Origin: Nitrosomonas sp.
GTDB lineage: Bacteria; Pseudomonadota; Gammaproteobacteria; Burkholderiales; Nitrosomonadaceae
Reading direction: 5' to 3'
NCBI GenBank assembly: GCA_019745325.1
Contig: JAIETK010000023.1
Coordinates: 1 to 59,245, forward strand
Length of the DNA stretch: 59,245 nt
The stretch's first letter is position 1. Each line of letters begins with the position of its first letter. The notes beneath the pieces are model-generated. The model did not search any database. It was not told the origin of the DNA and was given only the letters and a program-made list of their open reading frames with translations. This document shows positions 1-10,446 of the stretch, one piece after another. A program made the translations under genes and the position numbers.

Positions 1-244
1 TTTCTGAATATTGTATCGACAGTTTTATATAGAACTTTAGTTTTCGATCCTCATTCAATCGCTGTTTTAACAAAATTAAGAAATTATTGCACTCACGTGC
101 TAGTGTTAGTGTTATTTACGATAAAATCTAAATTTAATTTAGTAGTTAAATATATTTACTGATACGTTCTTCGGTTAAGGATTTCGTATTCATGTAGTGT
201 TCGCCACATTTGTTAATTAATCTTAAAGATTTCATTAAAACAAG

Positions 245-976
245 ATGCCCCTCGTAACTAAAGCCATTGTGAGCGCCTTTCGTGATTTGATGCGATTCAG
301 AATCGCGTGGATTATTTTATGGCCAATTATAGCTTCGATTCTTTTCTGGCTTCTTGTCGGGTATTTTTTTTATGATGTTTTTTCCGAGTGGATTTATGTT
401 TTGCTGAATGAAACAAAAATTTCTGAATGGCTGAAAAATTTAGAATCCAATTGGTTGGAATCTTTCATGATGATTCTAATCGATATATTGGTATTTATTC
501 CCCTTGTTGTCATGACAACACTTATCATCACAGCCATTTTCGTGATGCCTACCTTGATAAAAATCGTTGCTAAGCATTACTACCCCGAACTTGAGCGTGA
601 ATATGGAGGAACAATCAGCGGAAGTATTGTTAATGCTGTAGTAGCGAGTGTAGTGTTCATACTTATATGGCTGGTAACGTTACCATTGTGGGCGGTAGGT
701 GCAGGAATTGTTGTGCCTTTTGTGGCAGCTTCGTTTATGAATCAACAATTGTTTCGATATGATGCGCTATCGGAACATGCGAATAAGCAGGAGTTTAGTA
801 AAATCTGTGCTGAGAATAGATACTCTTTATGGGGCTTAGGATTGTGTACAAGCTTGATACAATTCATACCATTTCTGAATTTGCTTGCTCCGATTTTTAC
901 CGCCTTGGCATTTATCCATTTTGGACTAGGCCATTTAAAGATATTACGCGCTGAAAGGAATAAAGCGCTGTGTTGA
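245..976 (+). CDS. EI24 domain / CysZ-like integral membrane protein
   Basis: This 243-residue protein is mostly hydrophobic. Four to five membrane segments are visible, at roughly residues 20-45, 75-105, 125-165 and 200-230. The arrangement and an N-terminus resembling 'FRDLMRF' fit the EI24 (etoposide-induced 2.4) family, which in bacteria includes the sulfate transporter CysZ. The substrate cannot be told from sequence, and no sulfate-assimilation gene lies nearby, so a CysZ role is not claimed. The ATG at 245 has only a weak ribosome site. The 244 bases before it are AT-rich and hold no gene; a TAAAAT box near 122-127 could be a promoter. The DUF3025 gene follows after 21 bases, so the two are probably cotranscribed. 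Confidence 0.8.
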   Translation: MPLVTKAIVSAFRDLMRFRIAWIILWPIIASILFWLLVGYFFYDVFSEWIYVLLNETKISEWLKNLESNWLESFMMILIDILVFIPLVVMTTLIITAIFVMPTLIKIVAKHYYPELEREYGGTISGSIVNAVVASVVFILIWLVTLPLWAVGAGIVVPFVAASFMNQQLFRYDALSEHANKQEFSKICAENRYSLWGLGLCTSLIQFIPFLNLLAPIFTALAFIHFGLGHLKILRAERNKALC

Positions 977-997
977 GTTTTCAGTGGGGCACTGATT

Positions 998-1819
998 ATG
1001 CAGTATTGGGATTCAAATTTTGTAAATCGGTCTGCAATCTTTGAACCTTTTTCATTTTTGAGAAAATATCTCGCCAATTTTTCATGCTGGCCATCTGTGC
1101 ACGATCTGAATAACTTATGTGCTTTGAGAAATCAGATTATCGTTACTCGCTCAGGAAAGCCGGTCAATTTTGTTTCCCAGCGATCCGGCAAACAAAACCG
1201 GGAACAGAAATACGAATCAAGAATATATTTGTCAGGTCATATACAAACAAGAGCTCAAAATTGGCATGATTTTTTTAATGCTCTAGTGTGGCAAGTGTTT
1301 CCGCAATCGAAATCGATACTCAATCAAATTCATTATCGGGCGCAACTTACTGAATCAAAGAATAATATTAATAACCGTTGTGCGATAAGGGATGTCGCCA
1401 CATCCTTCGATGAATCGGGAATAATCGTTATAAGCAGTAATCCAACACTGATTCAATTATTAGAGCATTTTCGATGGAAAGAATTATTTTGGAGGCATCG
1501 TAAAAGCATTTTGTCATCAATGCGCTTTTTTGTTTATGGCCATGGATTGTATGAAAAGGCATTGAATCCTTATTCGGGAATGACGGGTAAAGGGATTATT
1601 TTTAGGGTTGAAAACGATTACTTCTCTAAAACGCTATCGGATCAGCTACTGTCTGCTGATAAAATGCTCGAGTCTTTTTTATCGCAAACTCTGTTATCAA
1701 GTTCAACCTTGACACCTATACCGCTATTAGGTTACCCAGGCTGGATTCGTGATAATGAAAATGAAGCTTATTACGACAATAAAGAATATTTCCGAGATCG
1801 ACGAAGATTCAGTAGCTAA
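998..1819 (+). CDS. DUF3025 domain-containing protein
   Basis: The 273-residue product carries the hallmarks of the DUF3025 family: a 'YESRIYLSGHIQTRAQNWHD' stretch near residues 70-90, followed by 'FFNALVWQVFPQSK' and a conserved Asn/His segment. Members are widespread in beta- and gammaproteobacteria and have no established function. No signal peptide or membrane segment is visible, so it is probably cytoplasmic. It starts 21 bases after the EI24-family gene on the same strand, which suggests a shared transcript. The C-terminus is rich in charged and aromatic residues and ends in an Arg-rich tail. The family assignment is firm; the role is unknown. Confidence 0.82.
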   Translation: MQYWDSNFVNRSAIFEPFSFLRKYLANFSCWPSVHDLNNLCALRNQIIVTRSGKPVNFVSQRSGKQNREQKYESRIYLSGHIQTRAQNWHDFFNALVWQVFPQSKSILNQIHYRAQLTESKNNINNRCAIRDVATSFDESGIIVISSNPTLIQLLEHFRWKELFWRHRKSILSSMRFFVYGHGLYEKALNPYSGMTGKGIIFRVENDYFSKTLSDQLLSADKMLESFLSQTLLSSSTLTPIPLLGYPGWIRDNENEAYYDNKEYFRDRRRFSS

Positions 1820-1852
1820 TCATAAAGCTGAAAAATTCTACGCAATAAAGAA

Positions 1853-2291
1853 ATGATGACCGGAAAAACAATAGTCAATGCATTCATATCCTGTTTGCTA
1901 TTTCTGTTAATAAGCATCCAAGCGGGCTTGGCTAGGGCAAATGCTGAAGCCCCGGAATTTGTCGTAGGTGCACGTACAATCGATTCAGCAACTGCGAAAT
2001 TGCTTTTCGATAAGGGATATTTTTTTCTGGATGTGAGAGGGCTGGAAGATTTTAAAGCTGAGCATATACCCGGAGCATTCCATCTCCGGGTCAAAAGCGA
2101 TTTTATTGAAGATTGCCATTGCAAAAAAGGAACAGCCTATTGTCATATACTGTAATGGAATTAATTGCTTAGGTAGTTCGGCAGCGGCAAAAAAAGCGGT
2201 GGAGTGGGGGTGGAATAATATTTTCTATTACCGGGAAGGTATTCCAGCGTGGCGGCAACATGGCTATCCGCTTCGTGCAACGTATCCTTAA
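1853..2291 (+). pseudogene. Frameshifted exported rhodanese-like protein
   Basis: Two overlapping reading frames together make one rhodanese. Frame one (1853-2155) gives a signal peptide ('LLFLLISIQAGLARA') and the first half of the domain, including 'FLDVRGLEDFKAEHIPGAFH'. Frame two (to 2291) gives the active-site half, with 'VIYCNGINCLGSSAA', whose first Cys is the expected sulfur acceptor, then 'YYREGIPAWRQHGYPL'. The reading shifts by one base near 2101-2104, a run of four T. Deleting one T restores an uninterrupted domain reading S-D-L-L-K-I. As written, the protein would stop before its catalytic Cys. This is either a recent loss-of-function mutation or a base-calling error in a homopolymer. 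An intact copy would be a periplasmic sulfurtransferase-like protein of about 145 residues. Confidence 0.8.
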
Positions 2292-2364
2292 TTCGCTCTG
2301 CAAGTGGTGTTTTTCATTTCTTGAGAAGAATAACTGAATCGAATCTTAAAGATATTTCACGTTT

Positions 2365-2394
2365 TTGCGGATCGAGAGCAGATTTTGTTAAAAT
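2365..2394 (+). promoter_or_regulatory. Probable sigma70 promoter of ndk
   Basis: A TTGCGG box (2365-2370) and a TAAAAT box (2389-2394) are separated by 18 bases and lie 36 bases before the ndk start. A GGAG ribosome site at 2420-2423 follows. Sequence-based prediction only. Confidence 0.45.
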
Positions 2395-2429
2395 ATCGTT
2401 TTTAATTTACTAATTTTCTGGAGAATTTA

Positions 2430-2855
2430 ATGGCAATTGAAAGAACGCTGTCGATAATCAAACCTGATGCTGTTGCAAAGAATGTCATCGGCCAAATCTA
2501 TTCACGCTTTGAATCCAATGGTTTAAAGATAGTTGCAGCGCGTATGATGCATTTATCCCAATCCGAAGCCGAACAATTTTATGCAGTGCATAAAGAGCGT
2601 CCTTTTTTTCGCGACCTTGTCAGTTTTATGATATCCGGGCCCATTATGGTACAAGTGCTGGAAGGTGATAACGCCATTAAAAAAAATCGTGATTTGATGG
2701 GCGCAACGGATCCTAAAAAAGCGGAAAAAGGAACGATCCGAGCAGATTTCGCCGACAGCATTGACGCCAATGCAGTTCATGGCTCAGATGCTCCGGAAAC
2801 AGCAGTGATAGAAATCGCTTGCTTTTTCCCGGCTTTAAATATCTTTTCCCGTTAA
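2430..2855 (+). CDS. ndk: Nucleoside diphosphate kinase
   Basis: Ndk moves the gamma phosphate of ATP to other nucleoside diphosphates through a phosphohistidine and so balances NTP and dNTP pools in the cytoplasm. The 141-residue length is normal. The N-terminal '[12 protein letters not shown]' and the active-site segment '[11 protein letters not shown]' with His117 are both present, as is the '[16 protein letters not shown]' nucleotide-binding stretch. The start has a GGAG ribosome site 6 bases upstream. It heads the conserved ndk-rlmN-pilW-rodZ-ispG-hisS-yfgM-bamB-der block, and rlmN starts 28 bases after its stop. No missing key residue was noticed. Confidence 0.98.
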   Translation: MAIERTLSIIKPDAVAKNVIGQIYSRFESNGLKIVAARMMHLSQSEAEQFYAVHKERPFFRDLVSFMISGPIMVQVLEGDNAIKKNRDLMGATDPKKAEKGTIRADFADSIDANAVHGSDAPETAVIEIACFFPALNIFSR

Positions 2856-2883
2856 GCAATACCCTCGCATTTATCAGTCAATA

Positions 2884-3984
2884 GTGGCAATCAATCTACT
2901 AGACTACGACAGTCAAGCACTCGCTGATTTTTTTATAAAAATTGGCGAGAAACCCTTTCGCGCAAAACAGTTACTTCGATGGATCCATCAATTCGGCGTG
3001 GTTGATTTTGCCGTAATGAGCGATTTAGCCAAGGGGTTAAGGGAAAAGCTGTCAACAACTGCAGTCATTGAGTTGCCGCAGATCATTGCGGATCATGTCG
3101 CCGAGGATGGAACCCGGAAATGGTTGTTGTCGGTTGGCGCGAATAATGGCATCGAGACAGTTTTCATTCCGGAAGCAAATCGGGGTACTTTGTGCGTCTC
3201 AAGCCAAGTGGGATGTGCTCTGGCTTGCACATTTTGTTCGACTGGCAAACAAGGTTTCAACCGGAATTTGACGGTTGCAGAAATCATCGGGCAACTATGG
3301 ATTGCGAATAAAACACTGGCAACGGCTGATGACAGAGGTTTGTCTCACACCTATAAATCTGTTACCAACGTAGTGATGATGGGCATGGGTGAGCCTTTAG
3401 CCAACTTCGAGAATGTTGTGACTGCACTGGATTTGATGTTGGATGATCATGCATATGGACTTTCGCGGCGCCGGGTTACGGTGAGCACTTCGGGGTTGGT
3501 GCCCGCAATAGACCGGTTGCGTGATCGCTGTCCGGTGGCGCTGGCTATATCTTTACACGCACCGAATGATGATTTGCGAGATCAGCTGGTGCCTATCAAT
3601 AAAAAATACCCTTTAAAAGAGTTGCTTGCGGCCTGTCAGCGTTATTTGCCCGCTGCGCCTAGGGATTTTATAACTTTCGAATATGTCATGTTAAATGGGG
3701 TGAATGATACGATCGCCCATGCGCGTGAACTGGTTAAATTAGTTCGTGATGTACCCTGCAAATTTAATTTGATTCCTTTTAATTCATTTTCTAATTCTGG
3801 TTTCGAGCGTTCAACTTCAGAAGCAGTGCGCGAGTTCCGGGATGTGCTGATGCAGGCCGGATATGTAACAACTATAAGAAAAACACGCGGCGACGACATT
3901 GCAGCAGCCTGTGGCCAACTGGCCGGCCAAGTCAAAGACAAAACCAAGCGTACTGTTCGATCAACGATTGAGGCGGCTCGGTGA
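2884..3984 (+). CDS. rlmN: 23S rRNA / tRNA adenine-C2 methyltransferase RlmN
   Basis: RlmN is a radical-SAM enzyme that methylates C2 of A2503 in 23S rRNA and A37 of some tRNAs, which tunes decoding fidelity. The 366-residue product has the cluster-binding CxxxCxxC at Cys111, Cys115 and Cys118 ('[15 protein letters not shown]'), the 'MGMGEPL' glycine-rich SAM motif, and the second mechanistic cysteine at Cys343 ('AAACGQLAG'). The start is GTG at 2884, chosen because it gives the usual 'MAINLLDYD' N-terminus. The last bases overlap the start of pilW (GTGA junction), implying translational coupling within the operon. Confidence 0.97.
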   Translation: MAINLLDYDSQALADFFIKIGEKPFRAKQLLRWIHQFGVVDFAVMSDLAKGLREKLSTTAVIELPQIIADHVAEDGTRKWLLSVGANNGIETVFIPEANRGTLCVSSQVGCALACTFCSTGKQGFNRNLTVAEIIGQLWIANKTLATADDRGLSHTYKSVTNVVMMGMGEPLANFENVVTALDLMLDDHAYGLSRRRVTVSTSGLVPAIDRLRDRCPVALAISLHAPNDDLRDQLVPINKKYPLKELLAACQRYLPAAPRDFITFEYVMLNGVNDTIAHARELVKLVRDVPCKFNLIPFNSFSNSGFERSTSEAVREFRDVLMQAGYVTTIRKTRGDDIAAACGQLAGQVKDKTKRTVRSTIEAAR

Positions 3985-4766
3985 GGAAAATTTTACTCTG
4001 GTTTTTTTCATTTTTAATGATTAAGTGGCTTGGCGGTTGTGTGCAACAACCGATTGAAGGTGGATTACTGGTACAAGATAACTCAGCCAGAGCTTTTCAA
4101 AGTGCAAAAATACATACGGAGCTTGCAGCCGAATACTTTTATCGAGGTCAACTGGATGTTGCGATTGAAGAAATCACTGAAGCCCTCAAAGCACAATCAA
4201 ATTATGCGCCTGCTTACAACGTGCTGGGGTTGATCAACATGACACTCAATGACAACAATAGAGCCCTTGAGAGCTTCGAGCGAGCGCTTCGGATTGCACC
4301 AAAGAATTCTGAAATCCACAATAATTTTGGTTGGTTTTTGTGTCAGCGTGTATCCGCTCGCATGGATAGCGCCATTAATCATTTTTTGGTCGCTGCAGGG
4401 GATCCGCTTTACCTGACACCGGAAATGTCCTATACCAACGCGGGAATTTGCGAACTCAAGCGGCAAAAATATAGCGAGGCAAGGTCTTTTTTTAACAAGG
4501 CATTATCGCTTCAGCCCGGCTATCTTCCTGCTGAGATTGGATTAATCGATGTTGATTTACAGTCCGGTTTTTTAGCTGAAGCAAAAACAAAGCTTTTGCT
4601 GATGTTGCAAAATAATGGGCCGGCTCCTGAAAGTTTATTGATGGCGATAAAGATCGAGCATGCGATGGGAAATCAACTTGCGGCGGATAGCTATTCTTAT
4701 CAATTACAAAAGCATTTTCCAGAATCCAAGGAAGCGGCAGCAATTCGAGAGGGTAAGCTACAATGA
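3981..4766 (+). CDS. pilW: Type IV pilus biogenesis/stability lipoprotein PilW (PilF)
   Basis: PilW (PilF in Pseudomonas) is an outer-membrane lipoprotein with TPR repeats that helps the PilQ secretin assemble and stabilises type IV pili. The N-terminus is a lipoprotein signal ending in the lipobox 'LGGC' (Cys20). About six TPR-like helical pairs follow across residues 40-240, for example '[20 protein letters not shown]'. The start is GTG at 3981, overlapping the rlmN stop by four bases, and its own stop overlaps the rodZ start in an ATGA. Its place between rlmN and rodZ is the conserved arrangement in this class. No other pilus genes are in the window. Confidence 0.93.
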   Translation: MRKILLWFFSFLMIKWLGGCVQQPIEGGLLVQDNSARAFQSAKIHTELAAEYFYRGQLDVAIEEITEALKAQSNYAPAYNVLGLINMTLNDNNRALESFERALRIAPKNSEIHNNFGWFLCQRVSARMDSAINHFLVAAGDPLYLTPEMSYTNAGICELKRQKYSEARSFFNKALSLQPGYLPAEIGLIDVDLQSGFLAEAKTKLLLMLQNNGPAPESLLMAIKIEHAMGNQLAADSYSYQLQKHFPESKEAAAIREGKLQ

Positions 4767-5920
4767 CAAATGCAAGGGATGAAACGTTTAATGCACCAGA
4801 CTACGATTCTCAAAGCGAAAAGAATCAATTGGCTTTTGAGAAGAATGAATTTGCTCACATCACGGAAGAACCAGCCATGACTGTTAACTCATTATCATCC
4901 GATTTGAACAAGGCAATTGAAGTTAACAAACCTTTAGAAACATATCATCAGCCGACGCAAAGTGAACTGGGTCATCCGCAATTTCCCGCCGGCTATGTCA
5001 ATATTGCGGATGAAAATTTGCTAAATAGCGTTGGGCACCTGCTGCGCAATGCCCGGTTATCAAAAAAATTGAGCGTGGAAGATGTAGCGCGGCAGTTACG
5101 TCTTTCCGTTCCCCAGATTGATGCCATTGAAAGAGAAGATTTTGAAAAGTTACCGGGACGAACATTTCTGCGCGGTTTTATCCGGAATTACGCGAATCTG
5201 GTTCAGCTTGATCCTGCGCCTTTATTAAAAATGCTGCCGGAATCGGCACGCATCATTTCGACGCATGAAAATACGCCTTTCAAGAATAAACAAATATCTT
5301 TTTCTTCTCAGCGGAAAAACTCCAAGAATAACTCCTTAGTCATCATCGGCATCGTTTTCTTGGTGATCGCAGGTATTTATTTCTTATCTGGAGATAACTT
5401 TCTGAATAAGGAATTCAGCAATCAAAATGTTGTGAGCGACGTTAAAATCGAATCAAAAACAGCTTCTGTCGAGATTCCCTTACCTTTGCCTGCGGTTACA
5501 AGGAACACCACGGCAATTCCTGTCAAGCAGGCCGCGGAATCGGAAAATAGCGGCAACGGTCAAGCAAATTCCTTAAGCGCCTCTATAGAATCAGAAATGC
5601 CAGCTTCAATCGATAACCCTGTTACACAACCGGCATTAACGGTTCAAGAACCCGATAATCCTGTCGTGCCATCCGGGAATAAAGATCATTTGGTGTTTAA
5701 ATTTACAGCAGACTCGTGGATAAGAGTTGTTGACGGTTCGGGGTCTTCATTATTGGAGCAACTCAAAAAGGCCGGAAGTGAGCAAACCGTTACCGGCAAA
5801 AAACCTTTCTCGATCGTGATTGGCAATGCATCTGGCGTCAATCTGACCTATAATGATAAAACAATCGATATTTCCACTTATAAAAGACAAGACGGAACAG
5901 CGCGGTTTAAACTCGAATAA
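4763..5920 (+). CDS. rodZ: Cytoskeleton protein RodZ (HTH / DUF4115)
   Basis: RodZ links the MreB cytoskeleton to the cell-wall synthesis machinery and supports rod shape. This 385-residue version has an unusually long N-terminal extension of about 85 residues. It then has an XRE-type helix-turn-helix (about residues 92-150, 'LLRNARLSKKLSVEDVARQL'), a single membrane segment near residues 192-211 ('SLVIIGIVFLVIAGIYFL'), a low-complexity Pro/Ser/Asn periplasmic linker, and a C-terminal DUF4115 domain ('FKFTADSWIRVVDGSG'). It overlaps pilW by four bases. The extension before the HTH is acidic and Gln/Asn-rich and is the only odd feature; a later start is possible but no strong internal ribosome site is evident. 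Confidence 0.93.
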   Translation: MTNARDETFNAPDYDSQSEKNQLAFEKNEFAHITEEPAMTVNSLSSDLNKAIEVNKPLETYHQPTQSELGHPQFPAGYVNIADENLLNSVGHLLRNARLSKKLSVEDVARQLRLSVPQIDAIEREDFEKLPGRTFLRGFIRNYANLVQLDPAPLLKMLPESARIISTHENTPFKNKQISFSSQRKNSKNNSLVIIGIVFLVIAGIYFLSGDNFLNKEFSNQNVVSDVKIESKTASVEIPLPLPAVTRNTTAIPVKQAAESENSGNGQANSLSASIESEMPASIDNPVTQPALTVQEPDNPVVPSGNKDHLVFKFTADSWIRVVDGSGSSLLEQLKKAGSEQTVTGKKPFSIVIGNASGVNLTYNDKTIDISTYKRQDGTARFKLE

Positions 5921-5953
5921 GTCTTGCTGATAACAAACTGATTACATTATTCT

Positions 5954-7192
5954 ATGTCTGAAAATAGTTTCTCGATAACCCGCCGGCCCAGTGTGGGAGT
6001 GCGGATTGGTAACATCACTGTGGGTGGCGGAGCGCCGGTTGTGGTGCAATCCATGACCAACACCGACACGGTGGATGAAGTTGCAACAACCGAGCAAGTC
6101 GCGCAATTAGCACGCGCAGGATCCGAGTTGGTGCGTATCACCGTCAACTCGATGGAAGCTGCAAAGGCGGTTGCGGGTATCCGCATGCGGCTTGATGACA
6201 TGGGATGCCATGTGCCATTGGTCGGTGACTTTCATTTTAATGGTCATAAATTGCTGACAAGCTATCCGGAATGTGCCAAAGCATTGGCAAAATTCCGGAT
6301 TAACCCCGGCAATGTCGGTCATGGCAAGAAGCGTGATGAACAATTTGCCACACTGATTGAAACAGCTTGCAAATACGACAAACCGGTGCGTATTGGTGTC
6401 AATTGGGGAAGCCTTGACCCTGAAATGTTAGCGAGAATCATGGATGAGAACGCCGCTTCCGACGATCCGCAAGATGCGAAATATGTGATGCGTGAAGCAT
6501 TGATTACATCTGCGCTTGAAAGTGCAGCAAAAGCGGAAGAAATCGGCTTGACGCGGAATAAAATCATATTGTCATGCAAAGTGAGCGGTGTGCAGGATCT
6601 GATTATGGTTTACCGCGAATTGGCTGCGCGTTGCGATTATGCATTGCATTTGGGTCTGACAGAAGCCGGTATGGGTTCCAAAGGCATCGTGGCATCAACG
6701 GCGGCCTTGGCAGTGTTATTGCAAGAGGGTATCGGCGATACTATCCGGATCTCATTGACACCGGAACCGGGCGGCACTCGTTCGAGAGAAGTGATCGTTG
6801 CCCAGGAAATTCTGCAAACGATGGGGCTACGCGCGTTTGTGCCATTGGTCGCCGCATGTCCCGGTTGTGGCCGGACCACAAGCACTTACTTCCAGGAATT
6901 GGCAGAAAGCATTCAGGCTTACGTGCGGGATGAAATGGTTACGTGGCGTGAGCAATACGACGGCGTGGAAAATTTGACATTGGCGGTCATGGGATGTGTC
7001 GTTAACGGACCGGGGGAAAGCAAGCACGCTAATATCGGCATCAGCTTGCCGGGATCCGGTGAAACCCCTGTGGCACCGGTTTTTGTCGACGGACAAAAAA
7101 CAGTCACGCTGAAAGGTGAAAATATCGCCAATGAATTCCGCGCAATTGTCGACAAGTATGTCAGCGAAAAATATCCCAGAAAAGCTGTCTGA
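5954..7192 (+). CDS. ispG: 4-hydroxy-3-methylbut-2-enyl diphosphate synthase IspG
   Basis: IspG (GcpE) reductively opens methylerythritol cyclodiphosphate to HMBPP in the MEP pathway for isoprenoids and uses a [4Fe-4S] cluster. The 412-residue product has the cluster cysteines Cys302 and Cys305 ('[15 protein letters not shown]') and Cys348 ('[17 protein letters not shown]'), and the N-terminal 'VQSMTNTDT' phosphate-binding stretch. Length fits the standard bacterial type without the plant-type insert. The stop overlaps the hisS start by one base (TGATG). Gene order rodZ-ispG-hisS is strongly conserved in proteobacteria. Confidence 0.98.
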   Translation: MSENSFSITRRPSVGVRIGNITVGGGAPVVVQSMTNTDTVDEVATTEQVAQLARAGSELVRITVNSMEAAKAVAGIRMRLDDMGCHVPLVGDFHFNGHKLLTSYPECAKALAKFRINPGNVGHGKKRDEQFATLIETACKYDKPVRIGVNWGSLDPEMLARIMDENAASDDPQDAKYVMREALITSALESAAKAEEIGLTRNKIILSCKVSGVQDLIMVYRELAARCDYALHLGLTEAGMGSKGIVASTAALAVLLQEGIGDTIRISLTPEPGGTRSREVIVAQEILQTMGLRAFVPLVAACPGCGRTTSTYFQELAESIQAYVRDEMVTWREQYDGVENLTLAVMGCVVNGPGESKHANIGISLPGSGETPVAPVFVDGQKTVTLKGENIANEFRAIVDKYVSEKYPRKAV

Positions 7193-8472
7193 TGGCTAAT
7201 GGTATCAAAGCAATCCGCGGGATGAATGATATCCTGCCGCATGAATCCTATCTTTGGTTACATTTTGAATTGAAGGTGCAGCAATGGCTTGCTGCATACG
7301 GTTATCGTAATATCCGCACCCCTATCGTCGAGCAAACTGATTTGTTTGTTCGCTCGATCGGTGAAGTCACGGATATTGTCGAAAAGGAAATGTATACTTT
7401 TGTCGATCATCTTAATAACGATAGCTTAACGCTGCGTCCGGAAGGAACCGCTTCCTGCGTGCGTGCGGTGATTGAACACAATTTGTTATATTCGGGGCCG
7501 CAGCGGCTTTATTACACCGGCCCGATGTTCCGGCATGAACGCCCGCAAAAAGGCCGCTACCGGCAATTTCATCAAGTCGGCGTCGAAGCGCTGGGGTTCG
7601 CAGGTCCCGATATTGATGCGGAATTGATTATTATGTGCGCACGATTTTGGCAGCTATTAGGAATTTCCGGATTGCGGCTGGAAATCGGCACTTTGGGAAA
7701 TGCGGAAACACGCGCATTGTACCGTTCCCGGTTGGTCAAATATTTTGAGCAGCACCGCGAAGCGCTCGATGAAGACTCACAAAGGCGCTTACACACCAAT
7801 CCATTGCGCATTTTGGACAGCAAAAATCCATTGATGCACAAGCTAATTGAAAATGCGCCTAAGCTGATCGACGACTTGGATGTTGAGTCTTGCGAACATT
7901 TTGAAACCTTGCAAAGCATACTCCGCGGGCAAGGTATTAATTTTGAGATCAACTTGCGGCTGGTGCGCGGGCTTGATTATTATAATCGCACGGTATTTGA
8001 ATGGGTTACTGACAAATTGGGTGCTCAAGGCACAGTTTGCGCCGGAGGACGTTATGATGGACTCATTGCGCAAGTGGGCGGCAAGCCGGCGCCGGCATGC
8101 GGATTCGCTATGGGAGTAGAGCGGTTGCTTGCTTTAATGCAAGATGCGGATAATTCTGTCGATCAGCCTGCTCCAGATATTTATATCGTTCATCAAGGCG
8201 AACAAGTTACATATTATGCATGGAAATGTGCCGAGTTCCTTCGGGATGAGGGTTTTAATGTGGTCTTGCACTGTGGCGGGGGTAGCTTCAAAACCCAAAT
8301 GAAAAAAGCGGATGCATCGGGCGCGTCTTATGCGGTGATTATCGGCGATGAGGAGCTGAAAACAGAAGAAGTAACGCTCAAACCATTACGCGAAGCCATA
8401 GCGCAAGCACGCGTCAAACTGGTCATTGTTGGTGAAATTATCAGGAAAGAACATTCAAATTTAACGACCTAG
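7192..8472 (+). CDS. hisS: Histidyl-tRNA synthetase
   Basis: HisS charges tRNA-His with histidine using ATP. The 426-residue class II synthetase shows motif 2 ('[19 protein letters not shown]'), the two histidine motifs ('[15 protein letters not shown]' and '[14 protein letters not shown]'), motif 3 ('[10 protein letters not shown]') and a C-terminal anticodon-binding domain from about residue 330. It overlaps ispG by one base and is followed 15 bases later by the yfgM-like gene. All core motifs appear intact. Confidence 0.98.
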   Translation: MANGIKAIRGMNDILPHESYLWLHFELKVQQWLAAYGYRNIRTPIVEQTDLFVRSIGEVTDIVEKEMYTFVDHLNNDSLTLRPEGTASCVRAVIEHNLLYSGPQRLYYTGPMFRHERPQKGRYRQFHQVGVEALGFAGPDIDAELIIMCARFWQLLGISGLRLEIGTLGNAETRALYRSRLVKYFEQHREALDEDSQRRLHTNPLRILDSKNPLMHKLIENAPKLIDDLDVESCEHFETLQSILRGQGINFEINLRLVRGLDYYNRTVFEWVTDKLGAQGTVCAGGRYDGLIAQVGGKPAPACGFAMGVERLLALMQDADNSVDQPAPDIYIVHQGEQVTYYAWKCAEFLRDEGFNVVLHCGGGSFKTQMKKADASGASYAVIIGDEELKTEEVTLKPLREAIAQARVKLVIVGEIIRKEHSNLTT

Positions 8473-8487
8473 AATCAGGAAAATCAG

Positions 8488-9123
8488 ATGGCAACTTATC
8501 ACGAGGATCAGGAGCGAATCGAAGGACTCAAGGCATGGTGGGGACAATACGGCACCATGATAACTATTGTTTTGGCCGTTGCACTGGCGACAGTCGGCGC
8601 CAATAAAGCCTGGAATTACTATCAACTGCAACAATCGCAACAAGCGGCGGATTTGTATGAACTATTAAAACAAGTTCAAACATCGGAAGATGCCGCGAAA
8701 ATTAACGATGCCGCGCAACTGTTGATGGAAGGTTATGCATCCAGCGGCTATGCCTCTCGTGCAGCGCTTATTGCCGCTTTAGCCGACATTCAAGCTGGCA
8801 ATTACCCGCGCGCCATAAAAAATCTGCAATGGGTGATCGATCATGCCAAAGAAACCGAGCTCCATGATGTAGCGCGCCTCAGAATGTCAGGAATATTGCT
8901 GGACGAAGGAAAATATGACGAAGCCATGCGAATTCTGAATGCCGGACATGGTGAAGCGTTTGCCGGATTGTATTTGGATCGCAAAGGCGATATCCAAGTT
9001 GCCGCTCAGAAGATTTCCGAAGCCCGGCTCAGTTATCAAGCTGCGATCGACAAGTTGAGCAAAAGCAATAACTATTACAATATCGTGCAGATGAAATTGG
9101 ATGCATTGGGTGAATCCGAATAA
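8488..9123 (+). CDS. yfgM: YfgM-like membrane-anchored TPR protein
   Basis: YfgM of E. coli is an inner-membrane protein with a periplasmic TPR domain that works near the SecYEG translocon with PpiD in handling exported proteins. This 211-residue homologue has a short cytoplasmic N-terminus, one membrane segment near residues 20-40 ('YGTMITIVLAVALATVGANK') and TPR-like repeats to the end. Its place between hisS and bamB is the same as in E. coli and many betaproteobacteria. The ATG at 8488 follows hisS by 15 bases. Assignment rests on architecture and position. Confidence 0.9.
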   Translation: MATYHEDQERIEGLKAWWGQYGTMITIVLAVALATVGANKAWNYYQLQQSQQAADLYELLKQVQTSEDAAKINDAAQLLMEGYASSGYASRAALIAALADIQAGNYPRAIKNLQWVIDHAKETELHDVARLRMSGILLDEGKYDEAMRILNAGHGEAFAGLYLDRKGDIQVAAQKISEARLSYQAAIDKLSKSNNYYNIVQMKLDALGESE

Positions 9124-9131
9124 TCAAAATA

Positions 9132-10358
9132 GTGGCTGCTTCGTTGAATTTCACTAAACGCTGGCGACAATTTTTTTTCTGGTCTCTTTTAGTAGTATTG
9201 TCTCCAGGTTGCGGCAGCACGATTAATCCGTTCGATATGCGCATTATCGAAAATTTGAGCACGGGGATATCCGATATGTTTGTCTCCGATGAAGTAATCG
9301 TTTATGACAAGGAAGAACTCGCCGCCTTAAAAGCGGTCGACAAAATCCCAGCGAAATGGAAAAGTAAAGTCAGTGAAAATGAAATCGCTTCTTTTTATCC
9401 GGTTTACGAAAGCGGCATGGTGTATATCGCTGATGAAGGTGGTAAATTAACGAAATATGATGCGGCCACCGGTAAACAGCTATGGCAAATTAAAACCAAA
9501 AGCAAATTTTCTGCGGGTGTCGGTAGCGGTGAAGGTTTGATTCTAGTCGGAACCTCTAAAGGTGAGGTGCTTGCTTATAATGAATCAGGTCATATGTTAT
9601 GGCAATCGACGGTTACCAGCGAAATTTTAAGCCCACCGCAGGTGCAAAATAACATTGTTGTGGTTCGTGCCGTCGATGGCCGAATTTTCGGGCTTGATGC
9701 GATTGATGGCAAACGTAAATGGATCTATCAAGGTGCAACGCCGCCGCTGACGGTGCGCAGCACAGCAGGAATCACTCTGGCGCATGGCGCGGTATTTGCA
9801 GGTTTTCCTGGCGGGAAAATGATTGCCATGAGTTTGTTTAATGGCAATATCGGATGGGAGGTGACTGTTTCGCAGCCACGAGGCGTTACAGAACTGGAAC
9901 GTATGACGGATATTACCAGTTCGCCAGTAGTTAACAACCGGTTTGTCTGTGCAGTTGCATATCAAGGGCGCCTGGCATGTTTTGCCATAAATGACGGCAC
10001 ACAAATCTGGTCCCGGGAATCATCCAGCAGTGCCGGTTTGGTAATGGATAACGATTACGTTTATGTTACAGAAGAGAAGGGAGTCGTTGCCGCGTATGAT
10101 TTGCTCAGCGGTGCCAGCATGTGGAAGCAAAGCCGCTTAGGCAGTAAGAAATTAACCAAGCCAACGATTAAAGATCAATATATTGTAGTCAGCGATGATC
10201 AAGGTTTTGTGAATATCCTGCGCAATTATGATGGTACTTTGGTTGCTCGTTCCGCCACCGATGGCAGCATGATTCATAATGCGGCTGGCTTGTTGCCTGA
10301 CGGTGTTGTGGTTCAGACAGCAAAAGGCGGCATCTACGCTTTTAGCACACAGTTCTAA
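9132..10358 (+). CDS. bamB: Outer membrane protein assembly factor BamB
   Basis: BamB is the beta-propeller lipoprotein of the BAM complex, which inserts beta-barrel proteins into the outer membrane. The 408-residue product has a lipoprotein signal with lipobox 'LSPGC' near residue 28, then repeated PQQ-like blades ('GKQLWQIKTKS', 'GKRKWIYQG', 'GTQIWSRES', 'GASMWKQS'). The start is GTG at 9132, eight bases after the yfgM stop, and gives a proper signal sequence. A short hairpin separates it from der. Position after hisS-yfgM is conserved. Confidence 0.96.
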   Translation: MAASLNFTKRWRQFFFWSLLVVLSPGCGSTINPFDMRIIENLSTGISDMFVSDEVIVYDKEELAALKAVDKIPAKWKSKVSENEIASFYPVYESGMVYIADEGGKLTKYDAATGKQLWQIKTKSKFSAGVGSGEGLILVGTSKGEVLAYNESGHMLWQSTVTSEILSPPQVQNNIVVVRAVDGRIFGLDAIDGKRKWIYQGATPPLTVRSTAGITLAHGAVFAGFPGGKMIAMSLFNGNIGWEVTVSQPRGVTELERMTDITSSPVVNNRFVCAVAYQGRLACFAINDGTQIWSRESSSSAGLVMDNDYVYVTEEKGVVAAYDLLSGASMWKQSRLGSKKLTKPTIKDQYIVVSDDQGFVNILRNYDGTLVARSATDGSMIHNAAGLLPDGVVVQTAKGGIYAFSTQF

Positions 10359-10378
10359 GGAATCCACATTGAAAATTT

Positions 10379-10400
10379 AATTCACAGCGCACTGTGAATT
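10379..10400. other. Nine-base-pair hairpin between bamB and der
   Basis: A perfect 9 bp stem (AATTCACAG/CTGTGAATT) with a CGCA loop sits in the 88-base bamB-der gap. Only two Ts follow the stem directly, so it is a weak terminator at best. It could also be a dyad-symmetric protein site or a processing hairpin. Confidence 0.5.
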
Positions 10401-10446
10401 TTGAAACCGATGCCATGTTGCGTATGATTACGCACAGCAATTAATA

